A stretch of DNA of 12,588 bases, taken from assembly GCA_017649745.1 (NCBI GenBank), contig JAGCGE010000204.1, forward strand, positions 1 through 12,588. Reading direction: 5' to 3'. The DNA comes from Clostridiales bacterium (GTDB lineage Bacteria; Bacillota_A; Clostridia; Saccharofermentanales; Saccharofermentanaceae). Every line of letters starts with the position of its first letter. Within the stretch, counting starts at the first letter, position 1. This document shows, one piece after another, positions 5,204 through 12,588 of this stretch. The notes under the pieces were generated by a model. The model was not told the DNA's origin, searched no databases, and saw only the letters and a program-made list of their open reading frames with translations. The position numbers and the translations under genes are program-made.

Positions 5204-7543
5204 TTATACATCAACTCTTCCATAAAACTGAGCTTCACGTAATCCCCTATTTGCGGGATTGGATTGTGAATTGTTATTCCAGCCATTCAGTCCAATTCTA
5301 AAATTATTGTATTCTGCTGGTGCACTTAATGTAACATATTTCTTTGTTGTTTGTCCGCTTCCTAATAATAGCGTGTGTATACGTGTCCAATCAGATCCTG
5401 TGTCTAATTTTGATTCTATCCAAACACCATACGCTGTACAAACGCCATTGTAAAGCCAGGGCAAAACCATAAACTTAAATATCTTAACAACTGTTGGGAA
5501 CTTATAGCTATAATAAAAAGTACCGCTAGAATTATTACATACATTAGTGTTTTCGTCACCATCAAATATCTTATATGTATTAGTTCCAAGACCATCACAT
5601 TCTCCACTAGGAGTATTGTTACTGGTCATGATAGGAACCTTAACATTAAGAACCTTCTCAAAATACTGCGAATCGCAAATCGCAGGCATCCAATTGGCGA
5701 GATCGGCAAGTAATGTATTAGCGCAGTAATTATTGAGACCTATATATGTCATGGCGTTCTCACTTGCGCCGATTGCCGTCATAAAGCTGGTCGATCTAAG
5801 AAGATAGTCAACTGCATTCCTTGAAGACATTAACCCTGCCAAACAAGTTGTATCGGCGAGGATTTCTGTCATCGTGGTATAGTTCTCGTATCTCGCCCCG
5901 CATTTTAACCATACGGTTACATCATCAGAGGGCACAATTGATGCACCGTTAACGATTGAAACTTTTAAATTTCCTACAACATTAACCGGCGTAATATTAC
6001 TGTCTGTTCCGTCACTGATGGTCCAATCACCGTATTCCGGAATGTCACACTCAAATACTCCGCTACTTGTCTCAACCGCAGTTATAACCGTAGTTCCTTT
6101 AGTAGCGGTAACTGTCGAACCAGTAGGAGCTGAGATAATAAGGTGGGGAAGTAGTCCACCACCTCCAGCAGGAATATCAATAGTGGAATTGCTGCTCTGG
6201 TTAGCTGTAAAAGAACCAAGAGTAGCACCGTCCTGCGTGATTGTAAGGGTTCCGTTATTTACAGTTGGAATATCATCCTTATCATATAGCTTAACCCAAA
6301 TTCCACTGGATTTGAGGTACTCGGCGTATACTTCTGGAGGATCTATAACTAAAGTTACATCTTTTTCTTCATAGAATTGCCAGCTTATTGCATCGCCGGT
6401 TTCATAACCGTAAACATTATCGGTCGTAATGGCGACGATCCACTGTCCAGAATATGCCACGGTAAAATCGGAATAAGTTCTACTAGGATTGGTGTATACT
6501 ACTTCATCTGTACTTACCACAACACCATTTTCTATAGTGTCAATACTTATAGCAGCGGCAGAAGGTGACGTACTTGACGTATGTATCCTAAAAGATTTTC
6601 CGAAATCCGTCGTACTAACTTTAACATAACGATCGTCATCCGACCCAATATTCGCAGCGGGGTCGGTGGTTCCAAATATAACTTCACTCGAAGAGATCAG
6701 CAGGTCAACATTCTTATTAACGTCGGCCGGAACATTTACTCCGTTGACGCTAATAGTAGAAATATCATTGACTTCTGCACCCTGATCAATGCTGTCGAGC
6801 TTATCCTTATATGCGTTGGTGAAGTCGTTGGTCGACAATCCCTTACCAGAAACCTTATCAACCTTATCACCGAGAGCAGAGGTTATAACACGATTCTGTA
6901 CAGTATTAGTACTGCTGGAACTCATCTCATCGTCGATAGTGATGGGCTGAGCATTAGCCGAAAGAATATTAGTTTCAGGATCAAGAGTAAGATTTGCTCC
7001 GACACCGTAAATATCAGCAAGATTTGTGAGCTTGTCTTTCTGTGCGTTGGTGAAGTTATTATCGGACAGAACTTTACCGGAAACCTTATCAACTTTTCCT
7101 GCTAAATTATCAGTTACATGGTCGACGATGTTTTTGGCGCCAAGATCATAGTTGTGATCCGTATGAACGTAGTTAGCGTCCTCCACGAAGTTACTAAGAT
7201 CCGGGGTATTACTTAAATCACCATAATCGCCAGATGTTGCAACCTGTGCAAGCGACGGCTTATTCTTAATGTAAGCATCGTCAGAAGGATCTGCCTCAGC
7301 CCAGTCAGACTGAGTCCATTCCCCAGCATTAGGGATAAGTATAGGCGTTCTCTCACCGTCAACAGTAACTCCGGCTACTTCACGCCCGGAAGTAACAACC
7401 TGATCGACTGATACATTAGAACCGCCCCCACCGCTAGAGTTGTCACCAATATCAACACCAGCTTCAATAACACTGATGTCTTTATTACGTGACCATTTTG
7501 AACTCTCGGCCTCAGACGTGAAAGTTTCTATTCTTCCAGACAT
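5204..7543 (-). CDS. Large modular tail fibre / receptor-binding protein with F5/8-like C-terminus
   Basis: This 779-aa protein has clear fibre modules. Residues 1-35 carry an N-terminal tag shared with the next upstream fibre gene (RIET...GVDI). Residues 75-99 hold the common phage fibre element EWTQSDWAEADPSDDAYIKN followed by KPS. Two copies of a GKVDKVSGKxLSxxxFTNAxKDKL unit lie at 149-173 and 225-249, separated by LTLDPETNILSANAQ and STNTVQNRVI elements. Residues about 430-455 repeat the GTLTITQDGATLGSFTANQS type, and 460-515 form a small Ig/PEGA-like unit (PHLIISAPTGSTVTATKGTT). Residues 550-635 are a helical Cys-containing unit, and 635-779 an F5/8 type C (discoidin)-like domain (AFDG-type KIFDGDE, closing LREAQFYGR). 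The last domain probably binds a surface glycan. The SD is GGAGG 7 nt before ATG 7543. Identification by motifs is firm; the ligand is unknown. Confidence 0.92.
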   Translation of the reverse strand: MSGRIETFTSEAESSKWSRNKDISVIEAGVDIGDNSSGGGGSNVSVDQVVTSGREVAGVTVDGERTPILIPNAGEWTQSDWAEADPSDDAYIKNKPSLAQVATSGDYGDLSNTPDLSNFVEDANYVHTDHNYDLGAKNIVDHVTDNLAGKVDKVSGKVLSDNNFTNAQKDKLTNLADIYGVGANLTLDPETNILSANAQPITIDDEMSSSSTNTVQNRVITSALGDKVDKVSGKGLSTNDFTNAYKDKLDSIDQGAEVNDISTISVNGVNVPADVNKNVDLLISSSEVIFGTTDPAANIGSDDDRYVKVSTTDFGKSFRIHTSSTSPSAAAISIDTIENGVVVSTDEVVYTNPSRTYSDFTVAYSGQWIVAITTDNVYGYETGDAISWQFYEEKDVTLVIDPPEVYAEYLKSSGIWVKLYDKDDIPTVNNGTLTITQDGATLGSFTANQSSNSTIDIPAGGGGLLPHLIISAPTGSTVTATKGTTVITAVETSSGVFECDIPEYGDWTISDGTDSNITPVNVVGNLKVSIVNGASIVPSDDVTVWLKCGARYENYTTMTEILADTTCLAGLMSSRNAVDYLLRSTSFMTAIGASENAMTYIGLNNYCANTLLADLANWMPAICDSQYFEKVLNVKVPIMTSNNTPSGECDGLGTNTYKIFDGDENTNVCNNSSGTFYYSYKFPTVVKIFKFMVLPWLYNGVCTAYGVWIESKLDTGSDWTRIHTLLLGSGQTTKKYVTLSAPAEYNNFRIGLNGWNNNSQSNPANRGLREAQFYGRVDV

Positions 7544-7555
7544 GATAAGCCCTCC

Positions 7556-8086
7556 TTAATTGGTAGCAGGTTTTTTGATAAGACCATAAATTTTAGCTAT
7601 TGTGACATCATTATTACCGGGCGTTGTAGCAGTGGTACCATTATTAAATGTCAACCCCCTACAATTAGAATTTACAGTAAGACGATCGGGGTATTCGCTT
7701 GATGTCTGAAATCTATATGCTAAAAAATTGAGATTTGTTCCGTTAAGCTGGCCGATTAAAGAACCACCATTTACAGTGTTTCCAGTGTAAAGCATGCCGC
7801 TTTTGGATTCTATTCCAATAAAAAGATAATCAGATAAACCAGGGGCATCGATATATCCCGATCCGTTAAATTCCCCTTCCCAAAGAAGCGCAGCTCCTGC
7901 TCCGCCGCCATGCTCTGCAACATAATTAGCTACAGCACCAGCAGTAGGAAGACTTGCCTTGCCTTCTGCAATAACTGTGGTTGCTTCTCTATATGCTGCG
8001 GTGCCAAGGGTCTTCTCTATGTCGACACCAGCAGCTACAACGGAAAAACCGTCATTCGTTCTGTTTGTTTCAATTCTATTAGACAT
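7556..8086 (-). CDS. Short fibre-like structural protein sharing N-terminal tag with the large fibre
   Basis: This 176-aa protein begins MSNRIETNRTNDGFSVVAAG then VDIEKTLG, a close match to the first 33 residues of the 779-aa fibre (MSGRIET...ISVIEAGVDI). Next comes GTAAYREATT...GKASLPTAGAVANYVAEHGG (28-62), a phage-fibre linker pattern, and a beta-rich C-terminal domain (ALLWEGEFNGSGYIDAPGL to AKIYGLIKK) without charge-rich helices. It is probably a small tail tip or fibre subunit docking at the same virion site as its larger neighbour, or an alternative receptor-binding tip. AAGGAGG precedes ATG 8086, and the gene ends 12 nt before the large fibre. Confidence 0.85.
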   Translation of the reverse strand: MSNRIETNRTNDGFSVVAAGVDIEKTLGTAAYREATTVIAEGKASLPTAGAVANYVAEHGGGAGAALLWEGEFNGSGYIDAPGLSDYLFIGIESKSGMLYTGNTVNGGSLIGQLNGTNLNFLAYRFQTSSEYPDRLTVNSNCRGLTFNNGTTATTPGNNDVTIAKIYGLIKKPATN

Positions 8087-8098
8087 CTCTGATCCTCC

Positions 8099-8329
8099 TT
8101 AGGTTAATCGCATGCCCATAAACTGGGCCATCTGCGAGAGTCTATTGAACTGGTTCTGAGACATTCTTCCGCTATTCATAAGATACTGGATTGCTCCACG
8201 AGGATCATTTTGAAATTGCTGAGGAATGTTAATGTTTTTGGACATCAGAAACTGGAGAGGATTCTGAGTAAACTGCTGATACTGGTTTATCATCGAATCC
8301 GGATGCATAGACTGATACAGACTATTCAT
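8099..8329 (-). CDS. Small Gln/Asn/Met-rich phage protein
   Basis: This 76-aa protein is rich in Gln, Asn, Met and Phe (for example NQYQQFTQNPLQFLMSKNIN, then PQQFQNDPRGAIQYLMNSGR). Similar short proteins with a NPxxFLxxxxxIPxxxxNDPxxAIQxLMNSGxxSQxQ pattern are remembered from gut phages, always beside structural genes, but no role is known. The start overlaps the preceding gene by 8 nt (ATGAATAG) and has a GGAG SD. It may be a minor virion or assembly component; this is inferred from location only. Confidence 0.78.
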   Translation of the reverse strand: MNSLYQSMHPDSMINQYQQFTQNPLQFLMSKNINIPQQFQNDPRGAIQYLMNSGRMSQNQFNRLSQMAQFMGMRLT

Positions 8330-8702
8330 TGTTTCTGTCTCCTTTTTTATAATTATTGTAACGAGGCTTGCTCAATTCAGCGATCTTTTTCTCAAACTCT
8401 TCTCTTGTTATATACTCCGGCGCTTCCTGAGTATTAACGACCCGACCTTCGGCAATCTCTTCAAAAGAGAACTTTCTTAAAGGACCAGGCATGCCTACAT
8501 TATCAGCAGTCTTAATGTAGAAGTATTCACCTTCGGAATCCATCAAAAGAACACTTCCGCCGGGCTGTACGGGATAAGCCTTTGCTCCAGCTTCGCCCTG
8601 AACCCAAATAATATTGCTCTGATTTGTCTGGGGCTGTGGCTGCATAAGACCGGCCTGTGTGTACGGATTAATATTTCCGTAAGGGTTGTAAGGTAAAGGC
8701 AT
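8322..8702 (-). CDS. Pro/Gln-rich phage protein with C-terminal coiled coil
   Basis: This 126-aa protein has a Pro/Tyr/Gln-rich disordered start (MPLPYNPYGNINPYTQAG). A compact middle follows with WVQGEAGAKAYPVQPGGSVL then LMDSEGEYFYIKT (33-65). The end is a charged helix (TREEFEKKIAELSKPR, 104-119) with a basic tail. The middle motif (AKAYPVxPGxSVLLxDSxxxxFYxKTAD) recurs in Firmicute phages near capsid/tail genes; its function has not been assigned to my knowledge. ATG 8702 follows the previous stop with no gap, and AAGGAG lies 6 nt upstream. Confidence 0.8.
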   Translation of the reverse strand: MPLPYNPYGNINPYTQAGLMQPQPQTNQSNIIWVQGEAGAKAYPVQPGGSVLLMDSEGEYFYIKTADNVGMPGPLRKFSFEEIAEGRVVNTQEAPEYITREEFEKKIAELSKPRYNNYKKGDRNNE

Positions 8703-9083
8703 TTAAGTCTCCTTTCGCCAATAGTAAATTGGTATTTCATCGCCGCTATCCCAGGTGTCATAATAATTGCCATTCTCAACAGCTATAACATGACTGCCAG
8801 TGGCAAGTAAATAGACACCTTTAGGATAATCGCGGCAAAAGTCCTTAACTGTATAGCAATCAGGACATGTATTTGGTATTACATACCGTCTGAAACCTTT
8901 AGAATATAAATACGCACCCCATACAGCATTAGATGACGGCATATCGTTCATCTTGTAACCCTGGAGTAAAATATCCATATAAACAGACTTCCAATCGCTA
9001 TTCGTGACTTTTGCTATACCACGAATCACACAGTCTCCAACAAGTTTTTTAGACGGATTAGGATTGTATTCTATGTGAGCCAT
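8703..9083 (-). CDS. Papain-like (cysteine-peptidase fold) phage protein
   Basis: This 126-aa protein shows a plausible Cys/His/Asp triad: C18 in VGDCVIRGIA at the start of a helix, H98 in ATGSHVIAVENG at a strand, and D109 in NYYDTWDSGDE. This order and context fit C39/papain-like peptidase folds. A CPDC pair (73-76) and C83 add a possible metal site. The family (GDCxIR..., DMPSSNAVWGAYL, IPNTCPDCYT, DTWDSGDEIP) is remembered as common in gut phages and annotated only as hypothetical. It could process a fibre or other virion protein, or act on the host surface or during ejection; the sequence does not decide. The start is 3 nt after the SHAEG fibre with only a weak SD, so coupling is likely. 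Confidence 0.78.
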   Translation of the reverse strand: MAHIEYNPNPSKKLVGDCVIRGIAKVTNSDWKSVYMDILLQGYKMNDMPSSNAVWGAYLYSKGFRRYVIPNTCPDCYTVKDFCRDYPKGVYLLATGSHVIAVENGNYYDTWDSGDEIPIYYWRKET

Positions 9084-9086
9084 TTA

Positions 9087-10106
9087 TTATACCCATGCGT
9101 ATGTAGCAACACCGTTAGTAACTGTACACTGAAGGGTATAAGTTCCATCGATTGTAGGCGGATCTATAGCGATAACTTTCTGATTGCCAAGTTTTGCTGA
9201 CCCATCGCGAAGTACTTCGAACGCGTTACTTCTGCTATAACTTCCGCTACCATTACCAACAGAGAACAAAGGGACTTCATTTGCTGGCGTGTATTCTCCA
9301 ACAACATCCCACTGAGTAGCATCAAAGGGTCCGGGAGAAATATCCGTATTGGCCTGATAAATGTTATGCTGATCGGGTATTAACCAATCACCGACCATAA
9401 CTTTATCACCGGTATAATAATACCAGGACGAATTGAAATACGACAAATCGGAATCGCTAATATACTCAATGTTACAAGTTCCTACTGCAAATTCATTTTG
9501 ACCATTTGCTGTTACATAGTTGCCGTGGGCAAAGGAATTTCCTCCATTAGCATTACAACTATTTCCGCCAGCATGAGAGTATTGTCCTTTAGCTTTCGAA
9601 TAAGATCCTTCGGCATGTGATCCGGTGCCAGTGGCTTCGGTGTAATTTCCTTCAGCATGTGCATAAGAACTTCTCGCCTGGCTTGAACGTCCTTCAGCGT
9701 GGGAATATTCGCCGGTGGCCTGATTATTGGCATAATCGTTAAATACCTCAGCCTTGGTTATCGCATCCATTTTTCCGGGTTTACCGCTTATCTCAGTAGG
9801 AATGTCAACGATTTCTTCCCAACAGGTTGAATCAAAAGCTGATGTTGGATCGGCATAATATACATTTGTTATGCAGCGATAGACTTTACTATCATAAAGA
9901 CAATAATCTCCGGGGCAATAAGACTGACTCTGGTATTGTCCGTGTCTTTTGATAGTGGTGTCATATGCTTTTACAAGGAGATATGAAGGGGCTGATCCGC
10001 CACCACCTCCGCCACCATTCTCTATAGCAGTTTTTATACCGTCGAGTTTAAGTACTATGGCTTGACCGGTGGAATCAAGCAGCATTGGATCTCTCTGAGT
10101 GGGCAT
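9087..10106 (-). CDS. YadA-like SHAEG-repeat tail fibre with two CBM5/12-like modules
   Basis: This 339-aa protein opens with a helical N-terminus and a poly-Gly hinge (31-37). Next comes a chitin-binding type 3 (CBM5/12)-like module, YCPGDYCLYDSKVYRCITN...FDSTCWEEI (63-99). Six head repeats with an exact 14-residue step follow: SHAEG 135, AHAEG 149, SHAEG 163, SHAGG 177, SFAHG 191, EFAVG 205. These form a trimeric left-handed beta-roll as in YadA heads. After TCNIE a second CBM-like module is inserted (YYTGDKVMVGD...IYQA...FDATQWDVV, 230-269). The usual head ending FSVGNGSG...RSNAFEVLRDGSA then resumes (281-304), and a short IDPPTIDGTYTLQ tail closes the protein. It is a glycan-binding fibre. 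The SD is AAGGAGG inside the upstream ORF end. Confidence 0.9.
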   Translation of the reverse strand: MPTQRDPMLLDSTGQAIVLKLDGIKTAIENGGGGGGGSAPSYLLVKAYDTTIKRHGQYQSQSYCPGDYCLYDSKVYRCITNVYYADPTSAFDSTCWEEIVDIPTEISGKPGKMDAITKAEVFNDYANNQATGEYSHAEGRSSQARSSYAHAEGNYTEATGTGSHAEGSYSKAKGQYSHAGGNSCNANGGNSFAHGNYVTANGQNEFAVGTCNIEYISDSDLSYFNSSWYYYTGDKVMVGDWLIPDQHNIYQANTDISPGPFDATQWDVVGEYTPANEVPLFSVGNGSGSYSRSNAFEVLRDGSAKLGNQKVIAIDPPTIDGTYTLQCTVTNGVATYAWV

Positions 10107-10109
10107 ACC

Positions 10110-10262
10110 TTATTCCTCCTTCTGACATAATACTGTTACTGTATCGCCATTAATGTTGACATAATCGTCGACTTCCTCGAAGTAAGTATCTTCTGGACTA
10201 AAGGAATTAATCCAATCGACAATCTGCTGAATTACTTTAAAAGTACCTGTATAATTAATCAT
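10110..10262 (-). CDS. Small acidic hypothetical protein (50 aa)
   Basis: It reads MINYTGTFKVIQQIVDWINS then FSPEDTYFEEVDDYVNINGD and TVTVLCQKEE. The ATG at 10262 overlaps the connector gene by 8 nt (ATGATTAA), and the TAA lies 3 nt before the next ATG, so the ORF bridges the two genes exactly. An upstream SD is weak (GAGGAGGTGCC lies slightly far), fitting coupled translation. The position after a head-tail connector hints at a small head-completion or tail protein, but the family is not recognised. Confidence 0.7.
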   Translation of the reverse strand: MINYTGTFKVIQQIVDWINSFSPEDTYFEEVDDYVNINGDTVTVLCQKEE

Positions 10263-10611
10263 CAGGCACCTCCTCAAATCCGGGATCTACCATGACATTG
10301 ATACGCCATTCTTTTTCGGCAATGATTTCGGAAATGGCGTTATTAACAGTGCCATTACCATTGTCCCACATGAGCTTTACCTTCAGGGGAATGTAGGTTT
10401 TGACAAGGTTAAGAAGTTTGTTGTCATCAAGATAATCTGACCATGTCTCCGTATCACCGGAGATAGCATACCCCTCTTTGGGGCCAACACCAAGCTGAGT
10501 CAGAATATCAAATACTGAATTGATATACATTATAATCTGATCATCAAATCCGGTATCTTCATCTGCTATTAGCAGAATTTTCTTTACAGAGAGAAGTATA
10601 CTATCTTCCAT
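10255..10611 (-). CDS. gp6-like head-tail connector protein
   Basis: This 118-aa protein matches the pattern of phage gp6-like head-tail connectors in Clostridial phages: an N-terminal SILLSVKKILLIADEDTGFD, then DQIIMYINSVFDILTQLGVG, ETWSDYL, LLNLVKTYIPLKVKLMWD and the final helix EIIAEKEWRINVM. These all-helical proteins form a dodecamer-like ring under the portal and join head to tail. The length agrees with the family. AGGAG precedes ATG 10611 by 10 nt. It is unusual that the gene lies between receptor-binding genes rather than right after the capsid gene. Confidence 0.82.
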   Translation of the reverse strand: MEDSILLSVKKILLIADEDTGFDDQIIMYINSVFDILTQLGVGPKEGYAISGDTETWSDYLDDNKLLNLVKTYIPLKVKLMWDNGNGTVNNAISEIIAEKEWRINVMVDPGFEEVPDD

Positions 10612-10626
10612 TTTGAATTTTCTCCT

Positions 10627-12588
10627 TTAATCTTCATAAGGTCCGCCATACCAATCAGGAAGCGAATAATACTTTTCGTGCCTATATTTTGCTGCGGGGT
10701 AATCTGTTCCATACAAGAACGCACCAGAACTCGATGTATAATACCTATTCCATGCATCAAATGTAACTCCAACAGCTGTATCATTAGCATCACTTCTATG
10801 ACCAGATGTGTAATTTGGAACATTCCAATGCAACGAGCCAGCATCTATGATATGTGTATTGGCAAAGTCATTATCCCTATCATCAATAGTTCTGGCAAAC
10901 ATGCCTAATATTCCACCGCCAGCATAATCGATATTGGACATATCCCATCCCGATAGACAACCGATATAACGTACTTTATCGTCGCCTGCAAACATGCCAT
11001 TCGCATTTTCGAGACTTGATGTTCTCCACGAAGACAGGGGTTGTAAATTGGATAGTGCGGAATCTGCAGCGAACATGCCACGAGCAGTTCTTATGCTGGA
11101 GAAATCGATGTTCGTTAACGGAGTTAAATCTTCCAGTGATTCATCGTATGCGAACATTTCGTCACAAATTCTTAAACTCGTGAAGTCCCAATTAGACACG
11201 GCGGATATGTCAACCAATTTAGGGTTGTTTTTAAATTGTATTTGACAATTTGGACTCAATACCCAGTCTTCACAACCATCCAAACTTATTAACTCGGGAC
11301 ATCCTGACGCTCCAAAATATATAGTATCATAACCCATATTAGAGAAGTCTATATCTTGAAGACCATCAAGATCTACTATTTTAGAGCCGTCAACCATAGC
11401 ACCGATTGATCTCCATGATGATTTATCCCAATTCTTTAATCCTGATACATGGTCAGCGCCGATTCCTCTAAGCATAGCAGTAAGATTTGAAAGCCTATCA
11501 GGTCTCCAGAACCAAAAAGCATCAATGTTGCTTAAAGATATGTCGCCATCAAACATCCGCGAAGCATCTTCTAGGCGCAACAAGTTCCAATTGCTAGACG
11601 CTGAAATCGTTTCAAGCTGTGTGCACTTTAAGAACATTGCTTCGGCATCCCTCACAGAAGACATGTCCAAATATTTAAATCCATCAATATTTTTAAGACT
11701 TAAACAATATGCACACATATATGAAGTGTCTATAGCTCCAGATATATTAAACGCGGACGCAAAGTCAACATTTGTTAATGCTTCGCATCCAATAAACATA
11801 CCATTTACAGAATCTGAAGAACCCCTAGACGAACGTATCGGAGAATTATCAACATTACGAAGCCATTTTAGCATTGAAGATGTTAAGTCGCGTTCGAACT
11901 GGAAGTCTAATAAGATTCCTCCATTTTCCATGTAGCTCGTTATTTCAACATCGTCAAAGCCTCTCATGCTGTGGCACAAACCCTTCCAATTGCTCAACTG
12001 GTCATTGTTTATGGTTGCGCTAGCGATCGACTTATACCCTGAAATTTTACCTTCAGCGGCCCATTCCAAAGTGTATCCGTTATCATAAATATAACTTTCG
12101 AGACTTCCTGGTACGGTCACGTGCTCATTTATTACATTTTCTCCACTTTGATCGAGATGCGTTGCGTTTCCAGTAATTATTATATGATTATCAGAATATA
12201 AAGAATATACCAAGTGATCTTCAGTATCATAATTGCTTCCGTAAGCAACTAACGACTGCTTTTCTATCTCCATACTATCGGTAAATTCCGCACCTTGCAT
12301 CCAGTATGGACTATAAGTTGCAGTCAGAGTTGTATCCGCATTTATTGTTGTTCCCATAGCTGGGCTAAAAGTGCATTCGGCAGTAACATCCATTATATCG
12401 CCATTGTCCATATATGCAAGAACGGTATAATCTTTAAGCTCAAGTCTAATACTGCCATAAAATATATCAGCACCCATCAACTCAATACTTTCAACCATAC
12501 CAAGTCTTATAGTCATTGATGCATGTAATCCCATATACGTTGCAGTAAGAGTGGTTAATGCTTCGGTTATCGGAGTTCCCATAGCAGC
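10627..12588 (-). CDS. Ig-like + BspA-type leucine-rich repeat fibre, 5' end beyond the window
   Basis: The frame is open to the right edge (Ala-Ala codons precede the ATG at 12582). The sequence begins inside a repeat (MGT...TTLTATY) that recurs 75 residues later as AMGTTINADTTLTATY, so the true start is upstream. Counting from that Met, residues 20-90 are a bacterial Ig-like repeat (DVTAECTFSPAMGTTI). Residues about 140-250 are a linker domain. Residues 255-590 are a BspA/DUF285-type LRR array: a MF-x-x-x-x-x-L-x-x-I/L unit starting at 262, 289, 316, 343, 370, 396, (422), (448), 476, 503, 530 and 561, close to a 27-residue period, with GWD/NWD motifs between. The end is aromatic-rich (YYSLPDWYGGPYED). 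It is predicted to be an adhesive fibre. It is followed 15 nt later by the connector gene. Confidence 0.88.
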   Translation of the reverse strand, partial: AAMGTPITEALTTLTATYMGLHASMTIRLGMVESIELMGADIFYGSIRLELKDYTVLAYMDNGDIMDVTAECTFSPAMGTTINADTTLTATYSPYWMQGAEFTDSMEIEKQSLVAYGSNYDTEDHLVYSLYSDNHIIITGNATHLDQSGENVINEHVTVPGSLESYIYDNGYTLEWAAEGKISGYKSIASATINNDQLSNWKGLCHSMRGFDDVEITSYMENGGILLDFQFERDLTSSMLKWLRNVDNSPIRSSRGSSDSVNGMFIGCEALTNVDFASAFNISGAIDTSYMCAYCLSLKNIDGFKYLDMSSVRDAEAMFLKCTQLETISASSNWNLLRLEDASRMFDGDISLSNIDAFWFWRPDRLSNLTAMLRGIGADHVSGLKNWDKSSWRSIGAMVDGSKIVDLDGLQDIDFSNMGYDTIYFGASGCPELISLDGCEDWVLSPNCQIQFKNNPKLVDISAVSNWDFTSLRICDEMFAYDESLEDLTPLTNIDFSSIRTARGMFAADSALSNLQPLSSWRTSSLENANGMFAGDDKVRYIGCLSGWDMSNIDYAGGGILGMFARTIDDRDNDFANTHIIDAGSLHWNVPNYTSGHRSDANDTAVGVTFDAWNRYYTSSSGAFLYGTDYPAAKYRHEKYYSLPDWYGGPYED

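Noticed and set aside
241..5580. Frequent AAATATC/GATATTT octamers
   Set aside because: They mostly fall in different codon positions within genes (Asp-Ile, Lys-Tyr-Leu type codons) without constant spacing, as expected from AT-rich codon use.
9512..9733. 73-aa minus-strand frame inside the SHAEG fibre
   Set aside because: It is a by-product of the repeated SHAEG codons read in another frame and has no sensible start context.
5204..12588. Diversity-generating retroelement acting on a fibre gene
   Set aside because: No reverse transcriptase, no template repeat and no near-identical VR/TR pair was found by eye within the window.

Overview
The window is a stretch of a tailed-phage genome, or a prophage, from a low-to-moderate GC Firmicute. 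Gut Clostridia (Lachnospiraceae/Oscillospiraceae type) are the best guess. All 20 genes lie on the minus strand, so transcription runs from the right edge to the left. Genes are packed with overlaps of 4-14 nt or gaps of a few bases. Nearly every start has a strong GGAGG-type Shine-Dalgarno (SD). No rRNA, tRNA, CRISPR, integrase, terminase or host gene is visible. The host assignment rests on similarity of protein style (from memory), not on a search.

In transcription order, the right part (12588 to about 4785) is an adhesion/structural module. It starts with a 5'-truncated fibre built of bacterial Ig-like repeats and a BspA-type leucine-rich repeat array. Next come a gp6-like head-tail connector and a 50-aa ORF, then a YadA-like SHAEG fibre carrying two CBM5/12-like modules. 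A small papain-like Cys/His/Asp protein and two small Pro/Gln/Asn-rich proteins follow. A short fibre-like protein and a 779-aa modular tail fibre ending in an F5/8 (discoidin)-like domain come next, and the module ends with two small ORFs. Several different glycan- or protein-binding folds in one operon suggest broad or switchable receptor recognition.

The middle part (4667 to 2625) holds a conserved Gly-rich, Cys-rich phage protein with one hydrophobic segment, a beta-rich (TNF-like/jelly-roll style) protein, a Tyr/Ser/Arg-rich protein and an HNH-type protein with a TTG start.

The left part (2601 to 1) is the lysis cassette: a one-TM coiled-coil protein interrupted by an in-frame TAA, a two-TM holin, an NlpC/P60-like protein that lacks its catalytic Cys and His, an overlapping zinc-ribbon ORF in the +1 frame, and a bifunctional glucosaminidase/amidase endolysin cut by the left edge.

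The most interesting part is this cassette. A catalytically dead peptidoglycan-hydrolase fold sits between holin and endolysin. Its acidic tail runs into a zinc ribbon in another frame, through either an overlapping gene, a +1 frameshift or a mutation. Its upstream neighbour also looks split by a nonsense codon. This could be programmed recoding or lysis control, the early decay of a prophage, or assembly error. Read-level checks and homologue comparison would separate these.
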